A stretch of DNA of 64,000 nucleotides from Rhizobium giardinii bv. giardinii H152. Lineage in GTDB: Bacteria; Pseudomonadota; Alphaproteobacteria; Rhizobiales; Rhizobiaceae. Position 1 is the stretch's first letter. Every line of letters starts with the position of its first letter. The translations under genes were made by a program, and so were the position numbers. Location of the stretch: assembly GCF_000379605.1 (NCBI RefSeq), contig NZ_KB902668.1, forward strand, positions 62,001 through 126,000, in the 5' to 3' direction. Of this stretch, positions 18,909-27,541 are shown one piece after another. A model generated the notes under the pieces. It had not been told where the DNA came from. It saw only the letters and a list, made by a program, of their open reading frames with translations, and ran no database searches.

Positions 18909-19544
18909 TCAGGCGCCGGCACGCCGCAGGCCAGCCGTCAGAAGGCCGGCGCCGATCAACAGCGAGCCGCCGGCGCGGTTGACGATGGTCTGAACTTTCG
19001 GCTTTCGAATCGTGCTGCGGGCGGCCGAAGCCATCAGCGCATAGGCCGTTGCATTGATCGCCGCGAGCACCAGAAATGTCGATTCGAAGATCAGCATCTG
19101 GCTGAACAGCGGACGGCCGAGATCAAGGAACTGCGGCAGGAAGGCGACGAAGAAGACGATGCTTTTCGGGTTCAGCGCCGTGACCACATAGGTGTGCAGG
19201 AAAATCCGCAACGGTTTCTCGGCCGGCACTGTCATCGTCCCGTCAGTGGTTTCGGTCGCGATCGGCGTGCGCCACAGCTTGATGCCGAGCCAGACGAGAT
19301 AGGCGGCACCCACCCATTTCAGAACGGTAAAGATCGCCGCCGACGTTGCCAGCAGTGCGCCGAGGCCGAGCATGGAGGCGGTCATCGCCGTGAAATCACC
19401 GAGAGCGACGCCGGCAACCGTGGCGCGTGCAATCTTGCGTCCGTGTCCGAGCGCGTAGGAGATCACCAGGAGAATGGTCGGGCCGGGGATAGCGAGCAGG
19501 ATGGCCGAGGCGGCGGCGAAGGCCAGCCAGTGTTCGATCGACAT
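18909..19544 (-). CDS. LysE/RhtB family amino-acid exporter
   Basis: This 211-residue protein has six hydrophobic segments and the LysE family pattern: 'AILLAIPGPTILLVISYALGHG' near the N terminus with P-G-P, 'VAGVALGD', and 'NPKSIVFFVAFLPQF' near residue 125. It exports amino acids or homoserine lactones across the inner membrane. The start at 19544 (MSIEHW) matches the family length; the longer frame to 19607 adds a non-family extension. Confidence 0.9.
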   Translation of the reverse strand: MSIEHWLAFAAASAILLAIPGPTILLVISYALGHGRKIARATVAGVALGDFTAMTASMLGLGALLATSAAIFTVLKWVGAAYLVWLGIKLWRTPIATETTDGTMTVPAEKPLRIFLHTYVVTALNPKSIVFFVAFLPQFLDLGRPLFSQMLIFESTFLVLAAINATAYALMASAARSTIRKPKVQTIVNRAGGSLLIGAGLLTAGLRRAGA

Positions 19545-19628
19545 GAAAAAGGCTCCGTCTGGACGTGGCGTTCCATCGAGGAAGCCATGCGCAAACGGAG
19601 CCGTCAATAGGCATTTCCAACCGGCGAA

Positions 19629-20843
19629 TCAGGCCGCCGGAGACCATTTCTGGCCGATGACATCCATCACTTCGCCGAACCACTTGACCGAGGTGTCGAA
19701 ATGCTTGCCGCCGCGGATGCGCGGGAATTCGATTGTCCGCAGCCTGCCGCCCTGATCCTCGTCGTGACCGGTGACGCCGGAAACCTTGTTCAGCGCGCTT
19801 TCGACGGCAAGATCGACCATGCCCTGGATAAGACGCAGGTCATCGCCGTTGGCCGGTGCCGAGCGCGCGTAGTAGCCGGATTTCTGCACCATCGAGCGTT
19901 CGGCGCCAAGCAGGGCCGCGAACTGCTTGGAGAACCAGCCCCCGACATTGATCGTGTCGATCTTCACATGGCCAAAGGCGTCGCGCTTGATTGCCTCGCC
20001 GGCAGCCTCGCGCTCGGCAACGACGGCGTCAAGGCATGCGCCTTCGCTGACGAACAGGGTGACGAAGCCCGCCTTGTCCATCGTGGCGCGCAGACGCGAC
20101 GCCTCGGCTTCGAGGTTGAAGGCGGTTTCGGGCAGGTAGAGCCCGTCGATGTTCTTCATCTTGGCGTTCATCATGAAGCCGTCGACGAACTCCTTGTCGT
20201 CGGTCATCTGGATGTAGGCACGGGCGGTGGCGGCGGTCAGCCAGCCGCAGTGACGACCCATGACTTCATGCACGACGAGGGTGCGCGGAGCAGCACTCTG
20301 CTCGTTGCTGACATGGTCGAAGAACTTCGCGCCGTATTCTGCGGCTGTCCAGGCACCGAGCGACTGGCGGATCGGCACCACGTCGTTGTCGACCGTCTTG
20401 GGCAGACCGACGACGGTGAGGTCGTAGCCATTGGCGCCGAGGTAGGCGGCGAGATCGGCTGCCGTCGTATTTGTGTCGTCGCCGCCGATCGTATGCAGAA
20501 TGGTGATTCCATCAGCAGCAAGCTGCTCGGCAGCAACCCGCAGGGGGTTCTGGCCGTCCTTGACGAGGCCGCGCTTGACGCAGTCCGCGGCATTGGTGAG
20601 CTTCACGCGGCTGTTGCCGATCGGCGAGCCGCCATGGCGGTGCAGGATAGGGGCCTTCTCGCGCATGTCGCGGGTGATTTCGATCCGGTCGGCAAGAAGC
20701 AGACCCTGATAACCGGAACGATAGGCAACCAGCTCGATATCCGGCGCGATGTCGGTGTAACGTTCGATCAGGCCACCGACGGCGGAGGACAGGCAGGGGG
20801 CGAGGCCGCCTGCGGTCAGCATTGCAACTTTCTGTTTGGGCAT
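19629..20843 (-). CDS. pfp: Pyrophosphate-dependent 6-phosphofructokinase
   Basis: This 404-residue phosphofructokinase has 'HTIGGDDTNTTA' (near residue 118) and 'GLPKTVDNDV' (near residue 146). The second Asp in GGDD and the Lys in PKTVDND are the known markers of PPi rather than ATP use. Substrate-binding 'VVHEVMGRHCGWLTA' and 'PETAF' follow. The reaction is reversible between fructose 6-phosphate and fructose 1,6-bisphosphate. Many rhizobia lack ATP-Pfk, so this gene may supply the step, perhaps in the gluconeogenic direction (inference). Confidence 0.93.
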   Translation of the reverse strand: MPKQKVAMLTAGGLAPCLSSAVGGLIERYTDIAPDIELVAYRSGYQGLLLADRIEITRDMREKAPILHRHGGSPIGNSRVKLTNAADCVKRGLVKDGQNPLRVAAEQLAADGITILHTIGGDDTNTTAADLAAYLGANGYDLTVVGLPKTVDNDVVPIRQSLGAWTAAEYGAKFFDHVSNEQSAAPRTLVVHEVMGRHCGWLTAATARAYIQMTDDKEFVDGFMMNAKMKNIDGLYLPETAFNLEAEASRLRATMDKAGFVTLFVSEGACLDAVVAEREAAGEAIKRDAFGHVKIDTINVGGWFSKQFAALLGAERSMVQKSGYYARSAPANGDDLRLIQGMVDLAVESALNKVSGVTGHDEDQGGRLRTIEFPRIRGGKHFDTSVKWFGEVMDVIGQKWSPAA

Positions 20844-20921
20844 GGATGTCTCCTCGGGATTTCGGCAAGATCGTTCGAGGTCTCTCTAGCGCAAATCCCG
20901 TGGAAGTTAAATGACATCCCG

Positions 20922-21101
20922 TCACTGAGGCAGAGGCGCAGGCTTATCCGATGCGCGCCTTGCGCCCGAGCGCCAGACCTGCATGCGACGGCCACCCACC
21001 TGATGGAAATAGTGAGGTGCCATCACAAATTCGTCATCTGGGCCGATTCGGCGGGTTCCATGCCTTGCAATCTGCGTCAACATCTGTTCAAGCTGCTCCA
21101 T
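20922..21101 (-). CDS. Small hypothetical protein (59 residues)
   Basis: This frame runs from ATG 21101 to TGA 20922 and encodes a basic, soluble 59-residue peptide with a protein-like centre 'FVMAPHYFHQVGGRRMQVW'. It occupies a gap of about 360 bp that is otherwise empty, lies upstream of pfp and is divergent from the TerB/DnaJ gene. A weak GGCGGGCGG site precedes the start. No family is recognised; it could be a spurious frame. Confidence 0.4.
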   Translation of the reverse strand: MEQLEQMLTQIARHGTRRIGPDDEFVMAPHYFHQVGGRRMQVWRSGARRASDKPAPLPQ

Positions 21102-21225
21102 AAGCCGCCCGCCTATTGCGGCCGCACCGCTGTGTCTGCCTCTTCGCACTCGTCCATGGGCGCTTTGCCCGTGCTGCCGCTCCCGAAAGCAATGTGGATC
21201 AGCAATGATGGGAAAGAACGTGCCT

Positions 21226-21933
21226 ATGTCACTTTGGGATCGCATCCTCAGCATCGTCACCGCGGCGGGCAACGCGCTTGCCGGCGTGGTCGAGGCGGTC
21301 CGGACGCTGTTTGAAGGTGACCCGGAGACGCGCCGCAAGGTGGCTTTTTCGGTCGCCATGATCGCACTGTCCGCCAAGATGGCAAAGGCCGACGGCGTTG
21401 TGACAGAGGCCGAAGTGTCCGCCTTCCGGGATATCTTCAAATTTCCGAACGATCAGGCGCAAAACGTTGCGCGGCTCTACAATCTTGCGCGCCAGGACGT
21501 CGCCGGTTACGAGGCCTATGCGGAAAAGATGGCGTCGCTCTGCGTTTCCTGCGAGCAGCATTGTCCGGTGCTGGAAGATATCATCGACGGGCTTTTCCAT
21601 ATCGCCAAGTCGGATGGCGCCCTGCACGAAAAGGAGATCGTGTTCCTGAGGCGCGTCGGTGAAATCTTCGGCATGGACGAAGAGCAGTTCCAGGAAATCC
21701 TGGCGCGACATGTTCATCCGTCCGGTGCCAATCCTTACGAAGTGCTCGGCGTCTCGCCGAAGGACGACTTTTCGATCATCCGCACGCGCTACCGCGTGCT
21801 CGTCTCGGAGAATCATCCGGACATGCTGGTTGCGCGCGGCGTGCCGGAAGAATTGCACGCGATCGCCAATGATCGCATGGCGGCTCTCAATGCCGCCTAT
21901 GAGGCGATCGAGAAAGAACGCCGCGCTGCATGA
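21226..21933 (+). CDS. TerB-DnaJ domain protein (DjlA-like co-chaperone)
   Basis: This 235-residue protein has a TerB-like helical domain (about residues 35-150, 'AKMAKADGVVTEAEVSAFRDIF' and 'IAKSDGALHEKEIVFLRRVG' repeats with acidic metal-site residues) and a C-terminal J domain (about 165-235). The J domain reads 'NPYEVLGVSPKDDFSIIRTRYR' and has 'ENHPD' in place of the classic H-P-D loop context, so HPD is present. Unlike E. coli DjlA, no clear N-terminal membrane helix is visible. Its stop overlaps the amidase start by 4 bp. The start at 21226 is chosen over 21205 for family fit. Confidence 0.88.
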   Translation: MSLWDRILSIVTAAGNALAGVVEAVRTLFEGDPETRRKVAFSVAMIALSAKMAKADGVVTEAEVSAFRDIFKFPNDQAQNVARLYNLARQDVAGYEAYAEKMASLCVSCEQHCPVLEDIIDGLFHIAKSDGALHEKEIVFLRRVGEIFGMDEEQFQEILARHVHPSGANPYEVLGVSPKDDFSIIRTRYRVLVSENHPDMLVARGVPEELHAIANDRMAALNAAYEAIEKERRAA

Positions 21934-22694
21934 CGCACTTCGCCTGTGACTATGCGGCCGCGCGCGCCGTGCCATCGCCCAACCATGGCGAAAGGGCAGG
22001 CGGCCTGAAACCGGACATGATCATCCTGCACTACACCGGCATGGAGACGGCGGCTGCCGCGCTCGACTGGCTCTGTCGTGAGGAAAGCCAGGTTTCCTGC
22101 CACTATTTCGTCCATGAGGATGGGCGAATCGATCAGCTCGTTACCGAGGATCGTCGCGCCTGGCACGCCGGCAAGAGCGTCTGGAAGGGCGAGACAGACA
22201 TCAATTCCCGTTCGATCGGCATCGAAATCGCCAATGCCGGTCACCTCGGCGGACTGCCGGATTTCCCCCCGGCGCAGATCGAAGCGGTCGCCGAATTGTG
22301 TCGGGACTGTGGCAATCGCTGGTCTATCGCCCCTGAACGGGTGCTTGCGCACAGCGATGTGGCTCCCATTCGCAAGGTGGATCCGGGAGAAAAATTTCCC
22401 TGGGAAGTGCTCCATTCGCGGGGCGTCGGCCACTGGGTTGCGCCAGCTCCGATCGGCGGCGGACGATTTTTCCAAAAGGGCGATCAGGGCCAGCCAGTCG
22501 AAGCGGTTCAGACGATGCTGTCGCTCTATGGCTACGGAATTGAAGTGACAGGCATTTTTTGCGAGACGACGGAGGGGGCGGTTGCCGCCTTCCAGCGCCA
22601 TTTTCGCCGGGCCCGGGTCGACGGCATCGCCGATATTTCGACACTCGATACACTCCACAGGCTCCTGTCCGCGCTGCCGAATTTCAGCCGCTGA
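21930..22694 (+). CDS. N-acetylmuramoyl-L-alanine amidase, AmiD type
   Basis: This 254-residue protein has an Amidase_2 domain (about 15-165) with zinc ligands in 'MIILHYTGMETA' and 'LAHSDVAP', and the conserved 'SCHYFVHEDGRIDQLV' and 'SIGIEIANAGH'. A C-terminal peptidoglycan-binding domain follows (about 180-250). It cleaves the amide between MurNAc and the peptide stem, acting on intact or anhydro-muropeptides. No signal peptide is obvious, so it could act in the cytoplasm on recycled fragments. It is translationally coupled to the TerB-DnaJ gene. Confidence 0.92.
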   Translation: MTHFACDYAAARAVPSPNHGERAGGLKPDMIILHYTGMETAAAALDWLCREESQVSCHYFVHEDGRIDQLVTEDRRAWHAGKSVWKGETDINSRSIGIEIANAGHLGGLPDFPPAQIEAVAELCRDCGNRWSIAPERVLAHSDVAPIRKVDPGEKFPWEVLHSRGVGHWVAPAPIGGGRFFQKGDQGQPVEAVQTMLSLYGYGIEVTGIFCETTEGAVAAFQRHFRRARVDGIADISTLDTLHRLLSALPNFSR

Positions 22695-22924
22695 GCGGAC
22701 TTGCCGAGGCGGTTTTTGAAGACCCGCCTGGAGCCCTCCTGTTACAAAATTTGTGCACTGCCACATGATCGTCAAGATGCCGGGGTCTTTTGCGGCCGTA
22801 CCGAATTGCAGGTGATTTCGAGGCGCATCGCCTCTTCCTGCTGATGACGAAGATCGGAATGCAAGACGGCAGGGCGGGGTGCGCCCAGATGCTGCTGTGC
22901 CCGAAAGTGGAGATTTCAAGCTAA

Positions 22925-23452
22925 ATGAGACTATCGCATCTTGCTGCGACTGCGGCATGCTTCTGCATGCTCTTTTCCGGGGTTGAAACGTCATATGCCG
23001 AGGGCATAGACAAGACCATCACTTCCTCCATCACGCCAGCCACGAGAACCACGGGTTATCCTGCGCCGGGCGCCTCCCTCGAGACGACGACCTATAGCGG
23101 CCTCATCCAGGTCTATGCAAAGCAATACGGCGTTCCGGTCGATCTCGCCCACGCGGTCGTCAAGGTCGAAAGCAACTTCAATCCCAAGGCACGCGGCAGC
23201 GCCGGTGAAATCGGCCTGATGCAGATCAAACCGGCGACGGCCCGGATGATGGGTTATACCGGGGGCAAGGGTGGCCTGTTCGATCCAGAGACGAACATCA
23301 AGTTCGGTATGAAATACCTGGCCATGGCGCATGAACTGTCCGGCGGTTTCACCTGCGGCACGATCCTGCGCTACAATGCCGGTCACGGCGCCACGAAGAT
23401 GAATCCGGTGTCGCGCCGTTATTGCGGCAAGGTCCAGAGCATCATCAACTAA
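22925..23452 (+). CDS. Small periplasmic lytic transglycosylase (SLT domain)
   Basis: This 175-residue protein has a signal peptide ending near 'VETSYAEG' (residue 26), then the SLT domain with the catalytic Glu in 'VVKVESNFNPKARG', 'IGLMQIKPATARMMGY' and 'NAGHGATKMNPVS'. It is a minimal soluble transglycosylase. The preceding 230 bp gap should contain its promoter and shows no other gene. It lies just downstream of the amidase gene on the same strand, but the gap argues for a separate transcript. Confidence 0.92.
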   Translation: MRLSHLAATAACFCMLFSGVETSYAEGIDKTITSSITPATRTTGYPAPGASLETTTYSGLIQVYAKQYGVPVDLAHAVVKVESNFNPKARGSAGEIGLMQIKPATARMMGYTGGKGGLFDPETNIKFGMKYLAMAHELSGGFTCGTILRYNAGHGATKMNPVSRRYCGKVQSIIN

Positions 23453-23568
23453 TATTAAGCGCTTCGGATGTCGGACCAGGTTTTGAGTACCGACATTTTT
23501 GAAGTTCGCAGATGCCAGCCGGCAAGTGCCATGCTATCTCCGTCGGATCGTTTTCAAGGACGGCAGGA

Positions 23569-24759
23569 ATGGCGAGAACTTTCGATTTCATCATTGTTGG
23601 CAAGGGCATGATGGGCGCGGCCGCCGCCCGCCATCTGGCCCGCAGCGGCGCCAGGATTGCGCTGATTGGACCGGACGAACCGGAAACCTGGCAGAGCCAC
23701 GACGGTGTGTTCGGCAGCCACTACGACAACGGTCGCATTACGCGCACGATCGATCCCGATCCCGTGTGGGCCCTTTTGGCCCGGCGGTCCATCGAGCGTT
23801 ACGCCGAGATCGAAAACGAGAGCGGCGTCGACTTCTACAGCGAAACCGGTTGCCTGATCGCGGCCCCGCTGCCGGGTGGCGAGGACGGCTATCTCGACAA
23901 GGTCATCTCCGCCCGCGACCGCCTCGGCGTCGACGCACCGTTCGTCGAGGAACGGGATCTTGCCGATCAATTCCCCTGGTTCCGTTTTCCTGTCGGTTAC
24001 GGCGGCGTGTTCGAACCCCGCAATGCCGGGCATATCAACCCGCGGGCGCTGGTACGGGCGCAGGTGGCTCTTGCCGAAAGGGCCGGCGTCACGATCGATC
24101 GTTCGGAAGTCGTCTCGGTCGAGGAGACCGCGCAAGCCGTCGTGGTCGGCACCGCGCGGGGCGCATCGTATACCTGCGGCCGCGTGCTCATTGCGGCTGG
24201 CGGGTTTTCGATTTCCAGACAATTATTTTCCCGGCCGCTCGATCTTGTGGTCAAGGCCCGGACGGTTCTGTTTGCCGAGGTGGCAGACGACGATCTGCCC
24301 CGGTTTGCCGGAATGCCATCTCTGATAGGGTCCTCGCCGCGGCAGGACGAGAGCTATTACCTGCTGCCGCCGATCCGCTACCCCGATGGCAAGTCCTACA
24401 TCAAGATCGGTGGCGATCCGAGCGACATCAATCTTGGCAGCGAGGGTGAGGTGCGGGCCTGGTTCCGTCGCGGCGCAAATCAGGCAGCAGCCGACCATAT
24501 GGCAGGCTTGCTGTCTCGTGCCATGCCTACTTTCAGGCCGGTATCGCTCAAGTGGAGCCCTTGCGTTACGACCTTCACCCGTCACGGTTACCCCTATATC
24601 GGCTTTTCCGGATCGGATCGCATCGCCGTCTTGACTGGCGGCAATGGCATGGCGGCAAAAAGCTCGGACGAGATCGGGCGGCTCGGGGCGTTGCTGCTCG
24701 AGAACGGCCAGTTGGAAACGTCGGAATACCAGACGGATTTTTTGGTCTGCTACCGGTAG
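23569..24759 (+). CDS. FAD-dependent oxidoreductase, DAO / sarcosine-oxidase-like
   Basis: This 396-residue flavoprotein has an N-terminal dinucleotide fold 'FIIVGKGMMGAAAARHLARSG' (residues ~6-26) and DAO-family motifs 'RVLIAAGGFS' near residue 208 and 'HGYPYIGFSG', 'TGGNGMAAKSSDEIGRLGA' near the C terminus, which surround the flavin. It probably oxidises an N-methyl amino acid or a D-amino acid; the substrate is unknown. The start at 23569 places the Rossmann motif at the usual distance from the N terminus; a frame from 23512 adds 19 residues. The gene ends 70 bp before rnpB. Confidence 0.88.
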   Translation: MARTFDFIIVGKGMMGAAAARHLARSGARIALIGPDEPETWQSHDGVFGSHYDNGRITRTIDPDPVWALLARRSIERYAEIENESGVDFYSETGCLIAAPLPGGEDGYLDKVISARDRLGVDAPFVEERDLADQFPWFRFPVGYGGVFEPRNAGHINPRALVRAQVALAERAGVTIDRSEVVSVEETAQAVVVGTARGASYTCGRVLIAAGGFSISRQLFSRPLDLVVKARTVLFAEVADDDLPRFAGMPSLIGSSPRQDESYYLLPPIRYPDGKSYIKIGGDPSDINLGSEGEVRAWFRRGANQAAADHMAGLLSRAMPTFRPVSLKWSPCVTTFTRHGYPYIGFSGSDRIAVLTGGNGMAAKSSDEIGRLGALLLENGQLETSEYQTDFLVCYR

Positions 24760-24829
24760 AAATGTGGGCGGCGAGGCCTTATTTTCTTTTGCCTATGGCA
24801 ATTGGCGGATGCGTCGGCTATGCACCGCC

Positions 24830-25228
24830 TGCCAGTTGGCCGGGCAGCCGCTCTCCGCTAGGGCCGAAAGGCTGCGGGGGGAGGAAAGTCCGGGCTCCAC
24901 GGAAAAACGGTGCCGGATAACGTCCGGCGGGGGCGACCCCAGGGAAAGTGCCACAGAGAGGATACCGCCTGCTTCCCAGCAGGTAAGGGTGAAAGGGTGG
25001 GGTAAGAGCCCACCGCGCGCATGGCAACATGGGTGGCAAGGCAAACCCCACCGGGAGCAAGACCGAATAGGGATGACGTGGACCGCGCAAGCGATCCGGC
25101 CTTTTCCGGGCCAGTCATCCGGGTGGGTTGCAGGAGGCAGCGCGCAAGCGTTGTCCCAGATGAATGGCTGCCACGTTCCGGCTTTCGGGCCGGGGCCATA
25201 CAGAACCCGGCTTATAGGCCAACTGGCA
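24830..25228 (+). ncRNA. rnpB: RNase P RNA, bacterial type A
   Basis: The ends pair as helix P1: TGCCAGTTGGCC at 24830-24841 with GGCCAACTGGCA at 25217-25228. Between them are the universal core sequences GAGGAAAGTCCGGGCTC (CR-I region, about 24882-24898), the ACAGAGAGGATACCGCC region, GGTAAGGGTGAAAGGGTGG and near the 3' end ACAGAACCCGGCTTATAGG. The RNA is the catalytic subunit that trims tRNA 5' leaders. A T-rich stretch follows at 25232-25243. Confidence 0.95.
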
Positions 25229-25378
25229 AATTCTCCTTTTTCCTGATCCCGGCGATCGCGATTTCAGAAATCGCGTATCCGCTTGAATGATTATTATTTT
25301 TATATATTGCTAAGATTTAAAATAATCATTTTTCCGGCGGCGATTCGACAGTGAATCCAAAGCGTTGAGGTGGCTGTT

Positions 25379-25393
25379 GTAACCATTTGTTAA
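25379..25393. promoter_or_regulatory. CtrA-like box upstream of mraZ
   Basis: GTAA-N7-TTAA matches the CtrA consensus TTAA-N7-TTAA at 7 of 8 positions. It lies among the GANTC sites, about 260 bp before the mraZ start. Binding is inferred. Confidence 0.4.
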
Positions 25394-25445
25394 ACTTAAC
25401 GGTCTATCAATATTTGCTGACGACGCGTGCTGAAATAGAGCAAAT

Positions 25446-25482
25446 CCCATTGACGCCCATATGGTCCCATGTTATCCCAATC
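25446..25482 (-). promoter_or_regulatory. MraZ operator: four TGGG direct repeats at 10-bp spacing
   Basis: CCCA occurs at 25446, 25456, 25466 and 25476, exactly 10 bp apart. Read on the minus strand these are four direct repeats TGGG(A/C)NNNNN, the pattern known to bind MraZ (TGGGN repeats with 5-nt spacers). The array is 170-207 bp before the mraZ start and points to autoregulation of the dcw operon. Confidence 0.75.
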
Positions 25483-25652
25483 ATGCACAAAACACGGGCT
25501 GATTCAGGCCGATTCACCGCAAGTCTCGGGACCTCCCTTCGGAGGGTTTTCGAACGGGCATGTCGCCCGCTGGTGGAGTGTTGTGCCTTGTTTTGAGGGT
25601 GTGTGCGGGCCGTTGGGGCTTGCACGTTTAGCGGAAACGGCAGTATCGCGTC

Positions 25653-26093
25653 ATGAACCGCTTCCTGTCGCATGCGACAAACCGGATCGATGCAAAGGGG
25701 CGGGTTTCCGTTCCTTCGATGTTTCGCTCTGTTCTGTCGGCGCTCGATATTCGGGAGCTTTATTGCTTTCAGGATTTCGTCTTTCCGGCTATCAGCGCCG
25801 GCGGTCCGGAATTGCTGGACCGTTTCGAAAGGCAGATCGGCGGCGAGGATCCGTTTTCGCCGCAGGCCAATCAGATGTCGCTCTTGATTCATGGGGGCGG
25901 GGTCTTCATGAAGCTCGACCAGGAAGGCCGATTGATGGTTACGGATTTCATCCGCGACTTCACTGGCATCACCACGGAGGTAACCTTCGTGGGGCGGGCG
26001 GATCATTTTCAGTTGTGGGCGCCGCAAGTGTTTCTGGAACGCCAGGCGGCGGCGCGGGAAGAACGCAGGTTGCGAGGTCAGCGTTCGGACTAG
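25653..26093 (+). CDS. mraZ: Transcriptional regulator MraZ
   Basis: This 146-residue protein begins '[21 protein letters not shown]', and the DAKGRVSVP motif is the AbrB-like DNA-binding element. A second copy of the fold follows with '[10 protein letters not shown]' near residue 87. MraZ forms oligomeric rings and binds TGGG repeats upstream of its own operon. It is the first gene of the dcw cluster, with the rsmH start 14 bp downstream of its stop, and its operator candidate lies at 25446-25482. Confidence 0.95.
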   Translation: MNRFLSHATNRIDAKGRVSVPSMFRSVLSALDIRELYCFQDFVFPAISAGGPELLDRFERQIGGEDPFSPQANQMSLLIHGGGVFMKLDQEGRLMVTDFIRDFTGITTEVTFVGRADHFQLWAPQVFLERQAAAREERRLRGQRSD

Positions 26094-26107
26094 AGTGGAG
26101 AGGCGGA

Positions 26108-27139
26108 ATGATGGCGGATCAAGGCGAAGGCTTACCCGATGCCGATGCCGATGGCGGACCGGTCCGCCACATTCCGGTTCTTCTCCCAGAGGTGCTTGCG
26201 AGCCTCGATCTCACTCCCGGCAAGATCATTCTCGATGGTACCTTTGGTGCTGGTGGTTACACCTCGGCCATTCTGGCGGCCGGTGCCGATGTGATCGCGC
26301 TCGATCGCGATCCGGCGGCCATTCAGGGCGGGCAGTCGCTGGTTGAGGCCAGCAAAGGTCATCTCACCCTTATTCATTCGCGGTTCTCCGATCTTGCGCG
26401 TTATGCTCCCGAAGGCGGGCTCGACGGTGTCGTGCTCGATATCGGTGTTTCCTCCATGCAGATCGACGAGGCCGAGCGTGGCTTCTCCTTCCAGAGGCGC
26501 GGTCCGCTCGACATGCGCATGTCGTCGGACGGGGTTTCCGCGGCAGACGTCGTCAACCGGGCGAAAGTTTCGGACCTCACGCGCATCTTCGGCTTCCTCG
26601 GCGAGGAGCCGCAGTCGGGCCGCATCGCCCGCGCCATCGAAAAGCGCCGGCTTGAAGAGCCTTTCGTCACGACGCGGGATCTTGCGGGGCTGATCGAGAT
26701 CGTTACGCCGCGCAAGGCGAAGGACAAGATTCATCCTGCCACGCGCGTCTTCCAGGCGCTGCGCATCTTCGTCAACGACGAACTCGGCGAGCTTGCCAGG
26801 GCGCTGTTTGCGGCTGAGCGCGTGCTGAAGCCCGGCGGGCGGCTGACCGTCGTCACCTTCCACTCGCTGGAAGACCGGATCGTCAAGAAATTCTTCCAGG
26901 ATCGCGCCGGCAAGGCCTCCGGTTCCCGTCACATGCCGCTGGTGCATGAGCGTGCGGCAACCTTCGCACCAGTTGGCAAGTCTATGGTGGCGGCCAGTGA
27001 AGACGAAGCGTCCAGCAACCCGCGCGCCCGGTCCGCCAAGATGCGGGTTGGCGCCCGCACCGATGCCCCGCCTCAGGCAGATGATCTGTCCATATTCGAT
27101 TTGCCGAACCTGGCGAGCCTTGGAAAGATTGGGGGTTGA
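26108..27139 (+). CDS. rsmH: 16S rRNA m4C1402 methyltransferase RsmH (MraW)
   Basis: This 343-residue methyltransferase has '[30 protein letters not shown]' type features in the N-terminal part, SAM-binding 'ALDRDPAAI', '[13 protein letters not shown]', '[14 protein letters not shown]' and '[12 protein letters not shown]' near residue 255. It N4-methylates C1402 in the ribosomal P site. The start ATG at 26108 (or the adjacent 26111) follows GGAGAGG; the frame extends far upstream but only as overlap with mraZ. It ends 3 bp before ftsL. Confidence 0.95.
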   Translation: MMADQGEGLPDADADGGPVRHIPVLLPEVLASLDLTPGKIILDGTFGAGGYTSAILAAGADVIALDRDPAAIQGGQSLVEASKGHLTLIHSRFSDLARYAPEGGLDGVVLDIGVSSMQIDEAERGFSFQRRGPLDMRMSSDGVSAADVVNRAKVSDLTRIFGFLGEEPQSGRIARAIEKRRLEEPFVTTRDLAGLIEIVTPRKAKDKIHPATRVFQALRIFVNDELGELARALFAAERVLKPGGRLTVVTFHSLEDRIVKKFFQDRAGKASGSRHMPLVHERAATFAPVGKSMVAASEDEASSNPRARSAKMRVGARTDAPPQADDLSIFDLPNLASLGKIGG

Positions 27140-27142
27140 GAC

Positions 27143-27541
27143 ATGTTGCGTACCTTTGACATCGTCCTGATCGTCGTCATGACGGCCGCAGCGACCGTCA
27201 CCTACACGATCAAGCACCAGGCGGAAAACAAGCTTGAAGAAGTGCGCAAGCTCGAGGCCGGGATCAAGCTCGAGGAAGACACGATCGACCTGCTGCGTGC
27301 CGACTGGGCTCTGCTCACCCAGCCCAATCGCCTTGAAAAGCTGGTGACCGTCTATCAGCAGGACCTGCAGCTCGCGCCGACCGCCTCGACCCAGCTTGCC
27401 CGTCCCGAAGAACTGCCGATGCTGAAGGCCGATCTGCCGCCGCCGCAGGACGTTCTCGAAGTCATGGGGCTGGCCAAAAGCAAGTCGAAGAAGCCGGCAG
27501 CAAAGACGGATAACATTGAAACAGGTTCGGTGGCGCGCTGA
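27143..27541 (+). CDS. ftsL: Cell division protein FtsL
   Basis: This 132-residue bitopic protein has one membrane helix close to the N terminus (about residues 3-22) and a helical 'ENKLEEVRKLEAGIKLEEDTI' coiled-coil segment in the periplasm, then 'WALLTQPNRLEKLV', the FtsL motif. The C terminus is a Pro/Lys-rich tail. FtsL joins FtsB and FtsQ in the divisome. Its stop codon overlaps the ftsI start (TGATG), as expected for translational coupling. Confidence 0.9.
   Translation: MLRTFDIVLIVVMTAAATVTYTIKHQAENKLEEVRKLEAGIKLEEDTIDLLRADWALLTQPNRLEKLVTVYQQDLQLAPTASTQLARPEELPMLKADLPPPQDVLEVMGLAKSKSKKPAAKTDNIETGSVAR

Larger units (their letters stand above)
25342..25515. promoter_or_regulatory. mraZ upstream region: four GANTC sites
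   Basis: GANTC methylation sites lie at 25342-25346, 25353-25357, 25501-25505 and 25511-25515. In alphaproteobacteria, CcrM methylates GANTC and GcrA reads it in cell-cycle promoters. The rest of the gap 25229-25652 holds an AT-rich stretch (25285-25330), a hairpin at 25257-25275, and a short stem with a TTTT tail at 25532-25550 that could attenuate the leader. Confidence 0.6.

Noticed and set aside
19701-21314. 537-codon open frame on the plus strand
   Set aside because: Antisense to pfp and extends through the intergenic gap into the TerB/DnaJ gene in the wrong frame.
24860-25246. Short coding frames on both strands inside rnpB
   Set aside because: The region is explained by RNase P RNA conserved core sequences and the P1 pairing.
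25387-25596. 69-codon frame upstream of mraZ
   Set aside because: Overlaps the MraZ repeats and GANTC sites, with no ribosome binding site; this is promoter DNA.
25469-26107. Upstream extension of the rsmH frame
   Set aside because: It overlaps mraZ and the promoter; the ATG at 26108 has a good GGAGAGG site and gives the family N terminus.
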